Shown one piece after another: positions 23,281 to 34,604 of a DNA stretch of 64,000 bases. A program made the translations under genes and the position numbers. Position 1 is the first letter of the stretch. Every line of letters begins with the position of its first letter. Origin of the DNA: Symbiodinium natans (Eukaryota > Sar > Dinophyceae > Suessiales > Symbiodiniaceae); assembly GCA_905221605.1 (NCBI GenBank), contig CAJNDS010000724.1, forward strand, positions 788,001-852,000. The letters are read 5' to 3'. A model generated the notes under the pieces. It saw only the letters and a program-made list of their open reading frames with translations, was not told where the DNA came from and did no database searches.

Positions 23281-26200
23281 GTTTAGGGTTTAGGGTTTAG
23301 GGATTTAGGGTCCCTTTTAGGGTCCGTATCTTAAGGGTGCCGGACTATATAGAGGACCCAAAAGGGGGACCCTAATTTTCAGCATTACGCATATGAATAC
23401 AGGGGGGTCCAACAACTCGGGAATTGTTTTGTGGTGCCTGTTTCGCATGGATTTTTTCGTTTGGGGGACATGAAGGGATGCCCCTATGTTAGGAACAACC
23501 TGGCACGTCGCTGAGGTTTGGGATTGAGGGGTCTCGAAGAATGTTTCTATTCTCGTTAACGCATCTGGCCTCTTTCAAACCTCAAACCTACTAGTTCTTG
23601 GTAGGGAATGATGGACTTAACTCGGCACCTTGTGCCCCACGTTTATACCCTTCAAGGGAGCCCTCATTACAAAGAGCCAGCGGGTTCAGCCTGCTTTTGC
23701 TTTGCGACCGTGATTCTTGTGTTCGTGGCAACTGTCCTGTTTGCCAGCCTCGCACCTGAGTCGACCCTGGTTTAGGGTTTAGGGTTTAGGGTTTATAGTG
23801 TTTAGGGTTTAGGTTTTGGGGTTTAGGGTTTAGGGTTTAGAGTTTAGGGTTTAGGGTTTAGGGCTTAGGGTTTAGGTTTTGGGGTTTAGGGTTTAGGGTT
23901 TAGGGTTTAGGGTTTAGGGTTTAGGGTTTAGGGTTTAGGGTTTAGGGTGCCTGTTCTCGCGGGGCTCCCCCCAGCCGATGCCCCGACAGGAGAGGGGCGG
24001 AGGCTCATTGACACTGCTGGCTTTTGCGCGGCTGAAGTGGGAACCTCAACGACTCGGGTGGGGGGTTAGGGTTTAGGGTTTAGGGTTTAGGGTTTAGGGT
24101 TTCGGGTTTAGAGTTTAGGGTCTATAGGGCTAAGGGACAGTGGGCTTGAGCCTGTTGCAGCTGATCTGGGGGTAATGTCCCTCAATTCGTACTGTAGGCT
24201 TTGTGGGCAGGCTCGTGTAGCTTGGTTGGTCGCCACAGGGACCTGGTTGGGCTGGCATCCTTCCGCGTGTTCCTAGGCCTAGGACAGCGTACGACTAGCT
24301 TGCTTCTTGGTTGTGGTGCAAGGGGTTTCTTAGTAGCTGAATGCGTACACTTTACACTTTTTGGGATAGTACAGTCCCCTATAGAACTGAAGGTGTACAC
24401 TTTTTAGGGGCTTATGAACTCAGCTATATTTCCTAATTGGGCTCATAGCTGCTCAGGGATTCTGATGGCCTGTAGATGCCTGTGAGGCCTGATAAGGCCC
24501 AAAGTTTCAGGCAAGAAGATGACCCTACAGGCAAAACCCCAAGCCCTAAACCCTAAACTCCTAAACCTGTAAATCCCTAAACCCCTACATCCCCAAACCC
24601 CCAAAGCCTGAACCCCAAACCCTAAACCCTAAACCATCAAGAATCTCTACGCCTTCACCCCCCAAAACCCTAAAGCCTAAACCCTAAACCCTAAGCTCTA
24701 AGCCCTAAACCCTACACCCTAAACCCTAAACCCAATCAGGTGCCGAGGCCGGTTTGGGCGGTGTTTGGCCGGGTAATGGTATTGGGTTTAGGGTTTAGGG
24801 TTTAGGGTTCGTAATATACTATACTAACCCCATCCCCCCCGAATCCCTATTCGAACTATCAGGGCCCCAATAGTAGCATCCGAAGGAGGAGCCCCGACAC
24901 AAGAAGCCGCTAGAATTAAATGATTTAGAGTTTACCGGGTTGTTTCTCCAAAACAGGCCTTTTGTTGGGGAGTCCTCAAAGGGATTGCTCCCAACCTTGG
25001 GGAAAAGCCCAGAAAATGGACCTGGACATGGGAAGCCTTGCAGCCCTGGCGTTAATGAGCTCGATTGGCATGTTCAGCTGCGCCATCACTGGATTTGGAG
25101 AGAACATCATCTATCAGCTTGGCTGGTACGGTGCCTCGGCCTCTTTTGGGGAGTTGATGCTGTTGCCCTAAACCCTAAACCCTAAACCCTAAACCCTAAA
25201 CCCTAAACCCTAAACCCTAAACCCTAAACCCTAAACCCTAAACCCTAAACCCTAAACTCTAAACTCTAAACCCTAGCCAGCTTCAAGGCATGTCACTGCT
25301 TGGCTTATCCTCCGGGCACCTACTGCAGTCCGTGACCATCCTGACCGTGATCAACTGGCCCCTGGCAATCACGCAAGCCTTCCTGACGAGGCAGTACGTG
25401 ACTAGGCTCGGATGCTCTGTAGTACCCTTATTCCCTTTTTGGGGGGTTTAGGTTCCCTTATCAACCCGTTTAAGCAAAAAAGGGCACCCTTTTTCAGCCT
25501 AGTTCACTGGGCAGCCCAGTAGGTGGGCTAAAGTGGGATATTTGTTATGTGACTAGGTGGGCTTTTGGGGGCTGTTTTGTTGTTTCCTTAGTGAGGTTTA
25601 TAAGGGGGCCCTCTCTAGAAATATTTGCCAAAGGGTTTTGAGGCCAACCTAGGTGAACGTGCGCTTGGCTGCGGCGCTGGGCACGTTTTCGGGCTTAGCG
25701 TGCGTCGTTGGCGTGTCGGTCTTGGTCCGCTTCGACAACGTATGGCTTAAACGCAGCCTGGGTGCAGTGCTTGTTCTGCTTTGGCTTTGGCAGATAGCCC
25801 TGGAGAAGCGAGTGAAGCGTGTACTGGAGGAGAACCAAGACTTCGATGTCTGTGAACGCAAGAATTTCCTCCTCGCAGCTGTGACAGGCACGTGCTCTGG
25901 CCTTCTGAGCGGGCTCTTTTCGACACCAGGGCCACCCAATATGATCTTCGTTCTTGTGGCACAAGTCAGCAGCCAGGTATTTAGCCTTTGGATTATATGT
26001 TATTGATTATTGCGGGCTTAAAGCCCTAAACCTGGACCCGAAACTTAAACCCTATAAACCGTCTTAGAATCTCATGTAGGTATGGCTTTCAGCGGGTTAG
26101 GAAAGTGCCCGCCTAGGCAAGGATGAGTGGCGGAGTACTCAGGCGGCGCTCAACTTTCTGCAGCTTCCCGTGCGCCTCGCGGCGATCACAGCCGAGACGA

Positions 26201-26514
26201 GCTTGGAAGATGTTGCGCTTCTGTGGCCCCAGATGCTGCTGAGCTTCATCTTCGGATTTCTGGGCTTGCTGCTGGGCAATCGAGCAGCGCCCTTCGTTTC
26301 GGAGAAGATCTTTCGGGAGCTGATTCTGACGTTTTTGCTGCTGGGAGGCCTCACGATGCTTACAGCAGAAGCTGGCTGGCTCACAGGGGCAGTCTTGTTC
26401 TTCGCTGGCGTCGGTGTTGCGGCCAAATTTGCTTGGTCAGCATGGGCCTCTACATCTACTAACGATTCCAGTGGCACGTCAATGCTTGACGATTTCGATG
26501 AGGAGGGATATTAA
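23245..26514 (+). CDS. TauE/SafE-family membrane transporter, multi-exon
   Basis: Predicted polytopic exporter of sulfite or organosulfur anions (TauE/SafE family); the substrate is not readable from sequence. Exons 25281-25397, 25653-25976 and 26143-26514 (TAA) join in phase 0 with GT-AG introns of 255 and 166 nt. An exon beginning at 25013 precedes them. Residues show paired hydrophobic hairpins: SGLLSGLFSTPGPPN in the second half is the family's Gly/Pro-rich re-entrant motif, followed by SFIFGFLGLLLGNRAAPF. Tentative N-terminal exons are 23245-23280 (MSEALRAMRSST), 23677 to about 23770 (a signal-anchor-like segment) and 23975-24057. The cytoplasmic tail ends in Ser/Thr and acidic residues (LDDFDEEGY). 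The two 3' introns are short and nearly free of telomere arrays, unlike those of the neighbouring genes. Confidence 0.87.
23677..23770 (+). CDS. Candidate TauE-like exon with signal-anchor segment
   Basis: Phase 0 from acceptor agag: PAGSACFCFATV, then ILVFVATVLFASLAPEST, one clear hydrophobic helix. The donor is not resolved and several options exist before the TTTAGGG array. Confidence 0.45.
23878..23948 (+). repeat. TTTAGGG array
   Basis: About ten heptamers in the intron following the signal-anchor-like exon. Confidence 0.9.
23975..24057 (+). CDS. Candidate TauE-like exon (soluble loop)
   Basis: Acceptor ccccccag; one frame reads DAPTGEGRRLIDTAGFCAAE then VGTSTTR with a GT donor in phase 0. 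A second frame is also open, so the frame is not certain. Confidence 0.4.
24327..24430. repeat. Family E short dispersed element
   Basis: Inverted GTACACTTT motifs around TTTTTGGGATAsTA, then GGGGCTTATGAACTCAGC. Other copies lie at about 18280-18390 and 37790-37910. Confidence 0.7.
25013..25165 (+). CDS. TauE-like exon: first TauE membrane hairpin
   Basis: Acceptor gcccag, then AAA ATG; reads MDLDMGSLAALALMSSIGMF then SCAITGFGENIIYQLGW. The ITGFG turn resembles the first re-entrant motif of the family. The 3' end lies between about 25120 and 25165; no single donor can be chosen. A CCCTAAA array follows at once. Confidence 0.75.
25166..25275 (-). repeat. CCCTAAA array filling a TauE-gene intron
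   Basis: About 15 units make up almost the entire short intron between the exons at 25013 and 25281. Confidence 0.93.
25281..25397 (+). CDS. TauE-like exon
   Basis: Acceptor tagccag sits at the edge of a CCCTAAA array. Reads LQGMSLLGLSSGHLLQSVTI then LTVINWPLAITQAFLTRQY. GT donor, phase 0. Confidence 0.85.
25653..25976 (+). CDS. TauE-like exon: central half-repeat
   Basis: Acceptor cctag, 108 codons, donor CAG/GTATTT. Contains a membrane helix pair, a basic loop (EKRVKRVLEENQDFD), then AAVTGTCSGLLSGLFSTPGP, the second family motif. Confidence 0.92.
26143..26514 (+). CDS. TauE-like terminal exon
   Basis: Acceptor ctcag; starts AALNFLQLPVRLAAITAE. Two long hydrophobic helices follow, then a Ser/Thr and acidic C-terminus and TAA. 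Confidence 0.92.
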   Translation, partial: AALNFLQLPVRLAAITAETSLEDVALLWPQMLLSFIFGFLGLLLGNRAAPFVSEKIFRELILTFLLLGGLTMLTAEAGWLTGAVLFFAGVGVAAKFAWSAWASTSTNDSSGTSMLDDFDEEGY

Positions 26515-27011
26515 TTGCTGTAACGATGCAAAGGCTTGCCAGCAGTGGCTGCTGTGCTCTGGCTTCGTAAGCGTGCCGTGATGGCCATGCTGCAAGCAAC
26601 CCTGTGATTGATGACGCTACAAACCCTCTATAAGGGTGGCCAGAAGCCACATGTGTCTCTCAGAAGGGATGACTTCAGGGTGCAGCCCTCATCTAACCTT
26701 GACATGCCATGATTTGCGTGGTGGGTGTTTAGGATTTAGGGTTTTAATCAGGGTCTTAAAAAAGAATACGGCCAGACTCTTCCGATTCTTGTTCCCTTTA
26801 CTACTCATATCATCATGGCACACGGCACCCTGCAAGGGAAACAGGCCCCTCTCACCCTAAAACTCCTGGACCCTAAACTCCTAAACCCTAGACTCCTCCT
26901 GCCCCGTAAACCCTAAACCCTAGCCCTAAACCCTAGCCCTAAACCCTAAACCCTAAACCCCCTAAGCCCTAAAAGCCCTCATCCCCAAACATGCTCAGGG
27001 ATTCCAGTCAG
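26515..27011. other. Short spacer between the TauE-like gene and the next exon chain
   Basis: A 3' flank of ordinary composition to about 26730, then an LTR-free stretch with TTTAGGG/CCCTAAA variants. No gene seen. Confidence 0.5.
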
Positions 27012-30000
27012 CTCTCGCGGTTGGAGCTTGAGGCCGGCGCCACGGGTTCGAGTTTCGGGGTTAGGGTTTCGAGTTTAGGTAAAACCCTAAACCCTAAACC
27101 CTAAACCCTAAACCCTAACCCTAAACCCTAAACCCTAAACCCTGAACCCTAAACCCTAAACCCTAAACCCTAAACCTTTAGTTTGCGGTTTAGAGTTTAG
27201 ATTTTGGGGGCCCGAACTTCCCTTTCAACCCTTAACCCCAAACCCGAAACCCCCAACCTGAAATCCCAAACTGTTGCCCTAAACCCTAAACCCTAAACCC
27301 TAAACCCTAAACCCTAAACCCTAAACCCTAAAGCCTAACCCTAAACCCTAAACCCCCTTAACCCCAAACTGTTGCACCGGAGGGTTTCAGGGAGGGAGTG
27401 GGCGTGGCATGTCGGCTTGCTGAACGCACCCCCCTGAAAAACCAAAAGCATTGCGCGCACTCGCGATGTTTTGAGGTTTCGGGTTTAGGAGTTTAGGAGT
27501 TCAGGAGTTCAGGAGTTTTCTGCCCGAAACCCGAAACCCGAAACCAGAAACCCGAAACCCTAAACCCTAAAACCCTCAACCCTCAACCCTAACCCTAAAC
27601 CCTAAAACCCTAAACCCTAAACCCGAAGCCCTTAAGCCTGAGCACCCATTGCGTGTGTGGCCAGAGGCCAAGCTACGCAACCTTCGGCAGATGGAGCTTG
27701 ATGAGGCTTGCAGGGTTTAGGGTTTAGGGTTTAGGGATTTAGGGGTTTAGGGGTTTAGGGTTTAGGGTTTAGGATGTTTAGGGTTTAGGGTTTAGGGAGC
27801 TTTAAGGAGCTTGATGAGGCTTGCTTCAGGGCCAGTGTTGGGGTTTAGGGAGCTTAGGGAGTTTAGGGAGCTGAGGGCGTTTAGGGAGTTTAGGTTTTAG
27901 GGAGTTTAGGGAGCTTTCGGGAGCTTAGGGTTTAGGATTTAGGGAGCTTCAAGGAGCTTGATGTTTCGGTGCTTTGGCGGGTCTTACAGGCAACATGAGG
28001 ACCCAAAAGCTGATGCAAGACCCTGCGCCCGAAAGGGCTTGGTCCAACTGGGAAGTATAGGGTTGAGGGTTGAGGTTTTAGGGCGTAGGGTTTGACGGTT
28101 TAGGGTTGAGGGGTTTAGGGTTTAGGGTTTAGGGTTTAGGGTTTAGGGTTTAGGGTTTAGGGTTTAGGTTTTAGGGCGTAGGGTTTGAGGGTTTAGGGTT
28201 GAGGTTGAGGGTTTAGGGCTCAGGGTTTAGGGCGTAGGGCTTAGGGTTTACGGCTTCAGGCCCTACGCTGCAGTTCCTACAGCCACTAGGAAGCCTTTGG
28301 GCATCTCCCGCTCTCTATCTTTCTCTCTTTTTTTTTTTCTCTCTCTCTCTCTCTCTTTCTCTCTCTCACGTTGGCTTCGTACACCTAAACAGTTCACCTA
28401 AGCGCTCCAGACCCTCTAGACCCTAAACCCTAAAACCTAAACCCTAAACCCTAAACCCTAAACCCTGGACCCTAAATTAAACCCTACTAACCCCAAGCAC
28501 TCTTTTCTTTATGCGAGGCTGTGCGGGAGCGCGCCATCGCAAAGGTACAACTTCAACTCTCCGAGATCCCAGAGGAAAGGGGCCTAGGGTTTAGGGTTTA
28601 GGGTTTAGGGTTTAGGGTTTGGGGTTTGGGGTTTAGGGTTTGGGGTTTGGGGTTTAGGGCGGAATGGCAGGCTCTCCGAACTTATTGGGTTAGACCCTGT
28701 AAGCCTCAAACTACAAGAGTCTAGGGTTTAGGGTTTAGGGTTTAGAGTTTAGGGTTTAGGGTTTAGGGTTTCTGAGGGTGGAACTTGATTAGGATTTTGC
28801 TCAGGGGCCTGCTGTTCGAGGCGAAATGTAGGGTGGCTTTAGGGCTGGGTTGTAGGCTTGCAGGATTGAGCTCTGTGGTAACCAGGGTTTTTGGGGTTTA
28901 GGGTTTAGGGTTCGGTAGTTAGTTCATAAAGGTTGGGCAGGAGGGGGCGTGCACCGGGCAGAGACCGAAAAGCGAGCTTTCTTGGCCTTGTCTTCGTTAG
29001 CTTACCTTTTCAAGCCCTGGAACTGCTATACTATTTACATAAGAAATCCGCCAAACACACAGGATAACAAACCCTGTATTGCCCTTAGTCCCAAGATGCA
29101 ATTTGTTTTTGTTTTGGCTGGTTGCGGCGGGGGCGGGGGGCGGGGGGGTTCTGGAGCAATTTGTAGACAACGAGAGTCGGGATTGTAGGGGTTATGGCTT
29201 GGGGTCGCCACACCTGGGCTTGTAGCACCCTGAACCCTAAACCCCCAGGGGCTTGTAGCAGGACTCTATGGTAATAGAGTAAAACCCTGAAGCCCTAAAC
29301 CTAAAACCCTACATTCCTAAAACCAAACCCCTAAACCCTAAAGCCCTAAACCCCGAAATGTCCTAAACCCTAAACTAGAAGACCCTAAAACCCTAGAACC
29401 CCTAAACCCCAAGACCCTGAAACCCTAAACCCTAGAACCCTAGAACCCTAGACCCTAGAACCCTAAACCCTAAACCCTAAACCCTAAACCCTAAACCCAC
29501 ACTACAGGATGACATGGGCAACGGCGTGCCAGAAGACTTCCTCGAGGAGGCGAAGGCTTGGCCCATGTTTTTTTTCTCTCAGTTTTCAGCCCCCAGGGGT
29601 AGGTTTGGGGTTTAGGGTTTAGGGTTTAGGGTTTAGGGTTTAGGGTTTAGGGTTTAGGGTTTAGGGTTTAGGGTTTAGGGTTTAGGGTTCGGGTTTAGGG
29701 TTTAGGGTTTAGGGTCTCGGGTTTAGGGTTGAGGGTGTCAGGGGTTTAGGAGTTCGGAAGTTTCGGGTTTAGGGTCTCGGCTTCCCTTACAATTAAGCCC
29801 CTTGCAGCCAACAAGGGTGCCCTGTTTATTCCTACGTTACTCTTTCTCTTAGGTCTAGGGTTTTCTGGCCCGTAAGAGGAGGTTTGGGGTTTTAGGGTTG
29901 ATGCTCTGTCTTGTTCATGTGTTAATTATTTTTCGTTGGGGGGGGGGGGGGGGGGAGCAGGGGGGGCGAAGTTGGGGTTTTTGGGGGCGTAGGGTTTTAG

Positions 30001-31020
30001 GGCTTACGGTTTAGGGTTTAGGGTTTAGGGTTTAGGGTTTACGATTTCGAGTTCCAGGCTGATTGATAGATTTTGAAGTTTCAGGGCCCCAATCCACTTA
30101 CATCGCCCTGTATAGACCCCTCAGAAATGGAATTGTTATTCGCGAATCCACCCTGGTACAAGGGTTTAGCGTGTCAACATGTATAGGATGTGGGGTTTGT
30201 CGTTTTGTTTTTGCTTAACCTGTCTAAAATCGGGCCTTTAGGGTCGTTTTAGGGTTCAGGGTTTGGGGCTTGGAGTTTAGGGTTCAGGGTTTAGCATGTC
30301 ATGTGGGGTTCAGAGGGTATAACGTGCAGCTACTGTAGCCCCATCATTCTTTGGGAGATGCGAGTCTGATTCTACAAGATTCTGATTCTTCAAAGCAGCC
30401 CTACCCCCTTCAAGCCTAAACCCCCAAACCCCAAGCCCTAAACCCTAAACCCTAAACCCTGAACAGCAAAACGCTTCGGCCTCCACCCCTCCCGCAAGGC
30501 CTAGGGCCCCCTGCCCTGCAAGCCAAAAGCCGCAAGCGCGAAACCCTGAGACGGGTTCGCTTTTCAATTTAGGGCTCAGGGTTCAGGGATTAGGCTTTAG
30601 GGTATGTGTTACAACTATTTCTGATTCTCTGTTGCTGAGTCCTCTAGAACAGAAGGCTAGAAATACCTTTCGTGTTAGTTGAAAGGTATCCCTGGTAATT
30701 GGTTTCATGGAATCACCAATTAAACCCTGTGTCGAAAAAAGCAACAGAATGGAGAACCCTCCTCTCCTTCCAATCTGCATGCGACTTTGCTTGAATCCCT
30801 AAGCCCTAAACCCTAAGCCCTAAGCCCTAAACCCTAAACCCCATTTGTTGCTTGAAGCCTAGACCCTCAACCCGAAAGCATGCCTGGAGGCTGTAACTGA
30901 TGGCCACGTCGTCCTGCTTGACAATGCAATCAACGAGGCTTCCGTGGGCCTCCCCCTCAAGCCTCAACCCCAAACCCTAAACCCGAACATCCCAAACCCT
31001 CAACCCTGAACCCTAAGCCC

Positions 31021-31064
<44 letters not shown>

Positions 31065-34000
31065 ACCCCAGCCGGAGTCCTGATTTCAAAGTGCGTTTGG
31101 GACTGGGGATTGGGGCTGAGGAATTGGGGGGTTAGGGGTGTAGGGTTCCTGGTTCGAGTCGAGGGAGGGTCTGCAGATCGGTCTCTCAGGGTCTTGCAGG
31201 CCGCCCCAGCTGACGTTTCACCAAGAGATACCTGCAATGTTTTCGAAGCCCTAACCCTAAACCCTAAACCCTAAACCCTAAACCCCAAACAGTAACACCG
31301 TGTTTGTCAAGGTCCTGCAGCTGCAATGCGTACCAAACTCACATCCCGTTTCTGTTTCTCAGAAGGACAAATGGGGAAGTAGGGGCTGTACAGTTTAGAG
31401 TCTTTGTCCTGCTGCTAAGGCACTTTTTGAGGTACAAAATTCCTAAACCCTATACCCTATACCATATACCCTAAACCCTAAACCCTAAACCCTATACCCT
31501 ATACCCTAAACCCTATAAACCCCAAACCCCAAACCCTAAACCCTAAACCCTAAGCCCTACATGAGAAGCAGTGAGACATCGGAACGACAGGACGGTGAGC
31601 CCATGTGGGCCATTGATATCCAGGAGCCAGGGGCTCATCAATTCTTCGGGGGTGGGGTCCAGGGCTTAGGGGTTTAGGGGTTTAGGGTTTAGGGTTTAGG
31701 GTTTGGGGTTTGGGGTTTAGGGTTTAGGGTTTGGCGTTTAGGGTTTAGGGTTTAGGTTTAGGGCTTAGGGATTGGGCTTTAGGGTTTAGGGCTCAACAAA
31801 CGGTATTTTGTGGCATGCCAGCTCATTCCCACCCTTGTCTCACAGAACAACAAGAACCATGATCCCTAAACTCTAGACCCTTGACAGTGAAAAAGCCCAA
31901 CGCTAAACACACGAACAACAAAAGCCAATCTTACACCCCTTCAGACAAACACAAACATAAGCATAAACAACAAAATCAACCCTAGCCCTATAGAGCCTCA
32001 GCCATAATCCCAAAGCCCTAGGCCCTAGGTCTTAAGCCCTAAACCCTAAACCCTAAACCCTAAACCCTAAACCCTAGACCCTAGACCCTAAACCCTCAAC
32101 CCTAAACCCTAAACCCTAAACCCTACCCGAAACCCGGCTTCAAGCTGGAGGTCGGTTGCGCGAGGCATCACCGCCAACTCGGTGCAGAACAGGTATTTGG
32201 ACATGCTGGAGCCGCTGACCCAGCGGGCTGTGGAGAAGTAGGGTTCAGGGTTTAGGGTTTAGGGTTTAGGGTTTAGGGTTGAGGGTTTAGGGTTTAGGGT
32301 CTAGGGTTTAGGGTCTAGGGGCGTACAAGTAGTGCTAAGGTGGTTGCTTATTCTATTGGGGTGTGGAGGAATTTCAGAGCTGCGATTTTGGGTTTAGGGT
32401 TTAGGGTCTAGGGTTCAGGGTTTAGGGTTTGGGTTTAGATTCGGGAAGGGGATTTCGGAAGCCCCCTGAATTTTGCACGTCCTCAGCCTGGAGAGTCTGC
32501 TCCTGCAGTTTTTGTTTTGTGCGCAACCCTAAACCCTAAACCCTAAACCCTAAACCCTAAACCCTAAACCCTAAACCCTAAACCCTAAACCCTACACCCT
32601 AAACCTAAACCCTGAACCCTAAACCCTGAACCCTAAACCCCTGGGGAGTCTGTTCTTGCAGTTATTTTTTTGTTTTTTTCCGTGCAGGTCCCTGAAGCTC
32701 AAGGCCTTCCTGATGAACGCGGAGAAGGAGAGCCAGGCCTGGTGATGGGCACGTCGTAGGGAAGCTGCAGTGATTACTTCTTCACCAATGATGTCTCACC
32801 CTAAATCCTGAACCCAAAGTCCCAAGACCCAAGCCCCAGCTTTTAGGGTTTAGGCTTTAGGGTTTAGGGTTTAGGGTTTGCAGGAAGCTGGTGTTCACCT
32901 TTTTTCAATCTCGTGGTTCAGGAGATCCTAGAAGAGCACTTTGATACGCTTGCTTTCAGACCTTTCCTCCGAGGTGATGGACAACGAGGATATGGACGTG
33001 AAGGCCCTGAGACGATGAAGCCAGAAATTCCCCAACCACGAACGTCACAGTGAGGGGCTTATGTTTTTTTGTTTGGGGGGGTTGAGGGTCTATAGGGTTT
33101 AGGGTTCAGGGTTTATAGGTTTTATAGGGGGTTCTAGTTATAGGGTTTATAGGGCTTACAGGCTCAGAGGGTTTTGAGGACGTAGAGGGCTTAGAGAGTG
33201 CAGAGGGTTTAGAGGGTTTAGGTTGGGGGACCAAGGTGGGCGGGTCGCCTCGTAATAATCGGGGTGCCGCCAGTTGGACAACGCCCCTCTCTGCGCGCTG
33301 ATGCAACAGTCTGTGGGCGACGTGTTTTCGCCCGAGGACGCTTGGGGTGTGGGCGGAGTAGGGCATACAAGGAGGGGCCCCCCCCCCCTAGTTATAAGTA
33401 GATTTTTCTAAGGGTCCTAAGAATATACTAATTATAACAATTTAGGTTATGAGTCCCTGAACTATAGTTAGTATAGTTAAGTAGAGTTATAAGGATCCTA
33501 ATTTAGGTTTTATGTCCCTAGACAAAGGTTAGTATAGTAGGGGGGCCCTTCCTTGTAGGGTTCAGGGCTTGGCTTGGGCCTTTTGGTGTGCTGGGGTTCC
33601 TGCCTCGCGATATGTGCGCCTTTCGCTGTTCGCGTACTTGTTTTCCTCTGACTCCTTCTCTCTGTGGTTTGGGTGTAGGGTTTAGGGTTTAGGGTTTAGG
33701 GTTTAGGGTTTAGGGTTTAGGGTTTAGGGTTTAGGGTTTAGGGGTCCCTCTCTTTCTCTTGTCCTGTCTCCCTCTCTCCCTCTCCCTCTTCTCATGTCCC
33801 TCTCACCCACTCGGCTGATCTTCTTCCTTGGCATGCCGCAGCCTGTGATCACGGCTCAAGGCAAGCAGGACCCTGGGGCTCGGGACTTCCTGGATGAACT
33901 TCCCTAACCCTAAACCCTAGACCCTAGACCCTAAACCCTAAACCCTAAACCCTAAACCCTAAACCCTAAACCCTAAACCCTAAACCCCAAGCATGGCCCA

Positions 34001-34081
34001 GCATCAGCCCCCAAGCCTACAAAATCCCCTGCCATAGCTGCCGGTGCCGCTCGGATCTCGGATGTTGCGAACATGACCAAG
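27012..34081 (+). CDS. Unrecognised multi-exon gene, acidic and helical
   Basis: Exon-like blocks on the + strand: 27012-27032 (LSRLELE), 27667-27705 (AKLRNLRQMELDE), 27990-28036 (NMRTQKLMQDPAPER), 28518-28544 (AVRERAIAK, GT donor), 29508-29549 (DDMGNGVPEDFLEE), 30890-30937 (AVTDGHVVLLDNAINE), 31293-31329 (NTVFVKVLQLQC), 31576-31632 (TSERQDGEPMWAIDIQEPG), 32165-32226 (ITANSVQNRYLDMLEPLTQR), 32688-32736 (SLKLKAFLMNAEKESQ), 32922-33050, 33274-33339 (LDNAPLCALMQQSVGDVFSP), 33842 to about 33877 (PVITAQGKQDPG) and 34038-34081 (ARISDVANMTK). Most are phase 0 with GC donors after GAG or AAG. I do not recognise the protein; Glu-, Leu- and Arg-rich exons suggest coiled coil or helical repeats. Start and stop codons are not located. 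Confidence 0.55.
29599..29750 (+). repeat. TTTAGGG array
   Basis: Heptamers with scattered variants, beginning about 50 nt after the exon at 29508-29549. Confidence 0.9.
31576..31632 (+). CDS. Exon: TSERQDGEPMWAIDIQEPG
   Basis: Nineteen codons between acceptor gtgag and a GC donor, phase 0. It has a CCCTAAA array just upstream and TTTAGGG just downstream, the typical arrangement here. Composition is plainly coding; family unknown. Confidence 0.65.
33274..33339 (+). CDS. Exon: LDNAPLCALMQQSVGDVFSP
   Basis: Twenty-two codons from acceptor gccag; a GA donor at GAG or a GC donor at GAC. A family B MITE begins about 30 nt downstream. Confidence 0.6.
33364..33560. repeat. MITE-like family B variant with internal duplication
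   Basis: Ends are TACAAGGAGGGGCCCCCC and its complement. The AGTTAGTATAGT and AGTTATAAG cores occur twice, so the copy is about 70 nt longer than the standard form. Confidence 0.75.
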
Positions 34082-34449
34082 GCCTGCTGGTAGTTCATCG
34101 GCAAGTTTCGGGAAAGCTTCAGGGTTTACAGGATAGCCCTAAACCCTAAACCCTAAACCCTAAACCCTAAACCCCTCATGGATGGTTTGCATGTTCAGGG
34201 TTCATGTAGGCTTCAGGTGAAAGGCGTGTGGGATACCATGGTGCAACATTTGGAGGGCTTCCGGCTCAGAGCCTTAGAACAAAACCTAATTACACCCGAA
34301 GCCTAAACTCTAACTTGCTTAGCCAAGTAGCTGAACCCTAAACCCTAAACCCTTAACCCTAAACCCTAAGCCTTAGAGGCTTGAGGCTTCCTTAGCTGCA
34401 AAAATAAACCTGGGTTTGGGGGGAGAAGCGAGCTAGTGAAACCCTAGAC

Positions 34450-34597
34450 TTGGGATGTTCCCTTATATCTAGCAGTTCTCAATAGGGATTCTCATCGGGG
34501 GGTGCTAAACCCTAAACCCTAAACCCTAAAACCCTAAACCCTAAACCCTAAATCATTCCTACTAAGGGCTGCTCGTATAAGGGGGAACATCCCCACC
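34450..34597. repeat. MITE-like family A copy split by a CCCTAAA array
   Basis: The outer parts match other family A copies, but the centre (about 34503-34553) is replaced by CCCTAAA units. Confidence 0.8.
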
Positions 34598-34604
34598 CTA
34601 GACC

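Noticed and set aside
33848-33862. GGCTCAAG, resembling the 3' end of the dinoflagellate spliced leader
   Set aside because: Only eight bases match and they lie inside a probable exon; the rest of the leader is absent.
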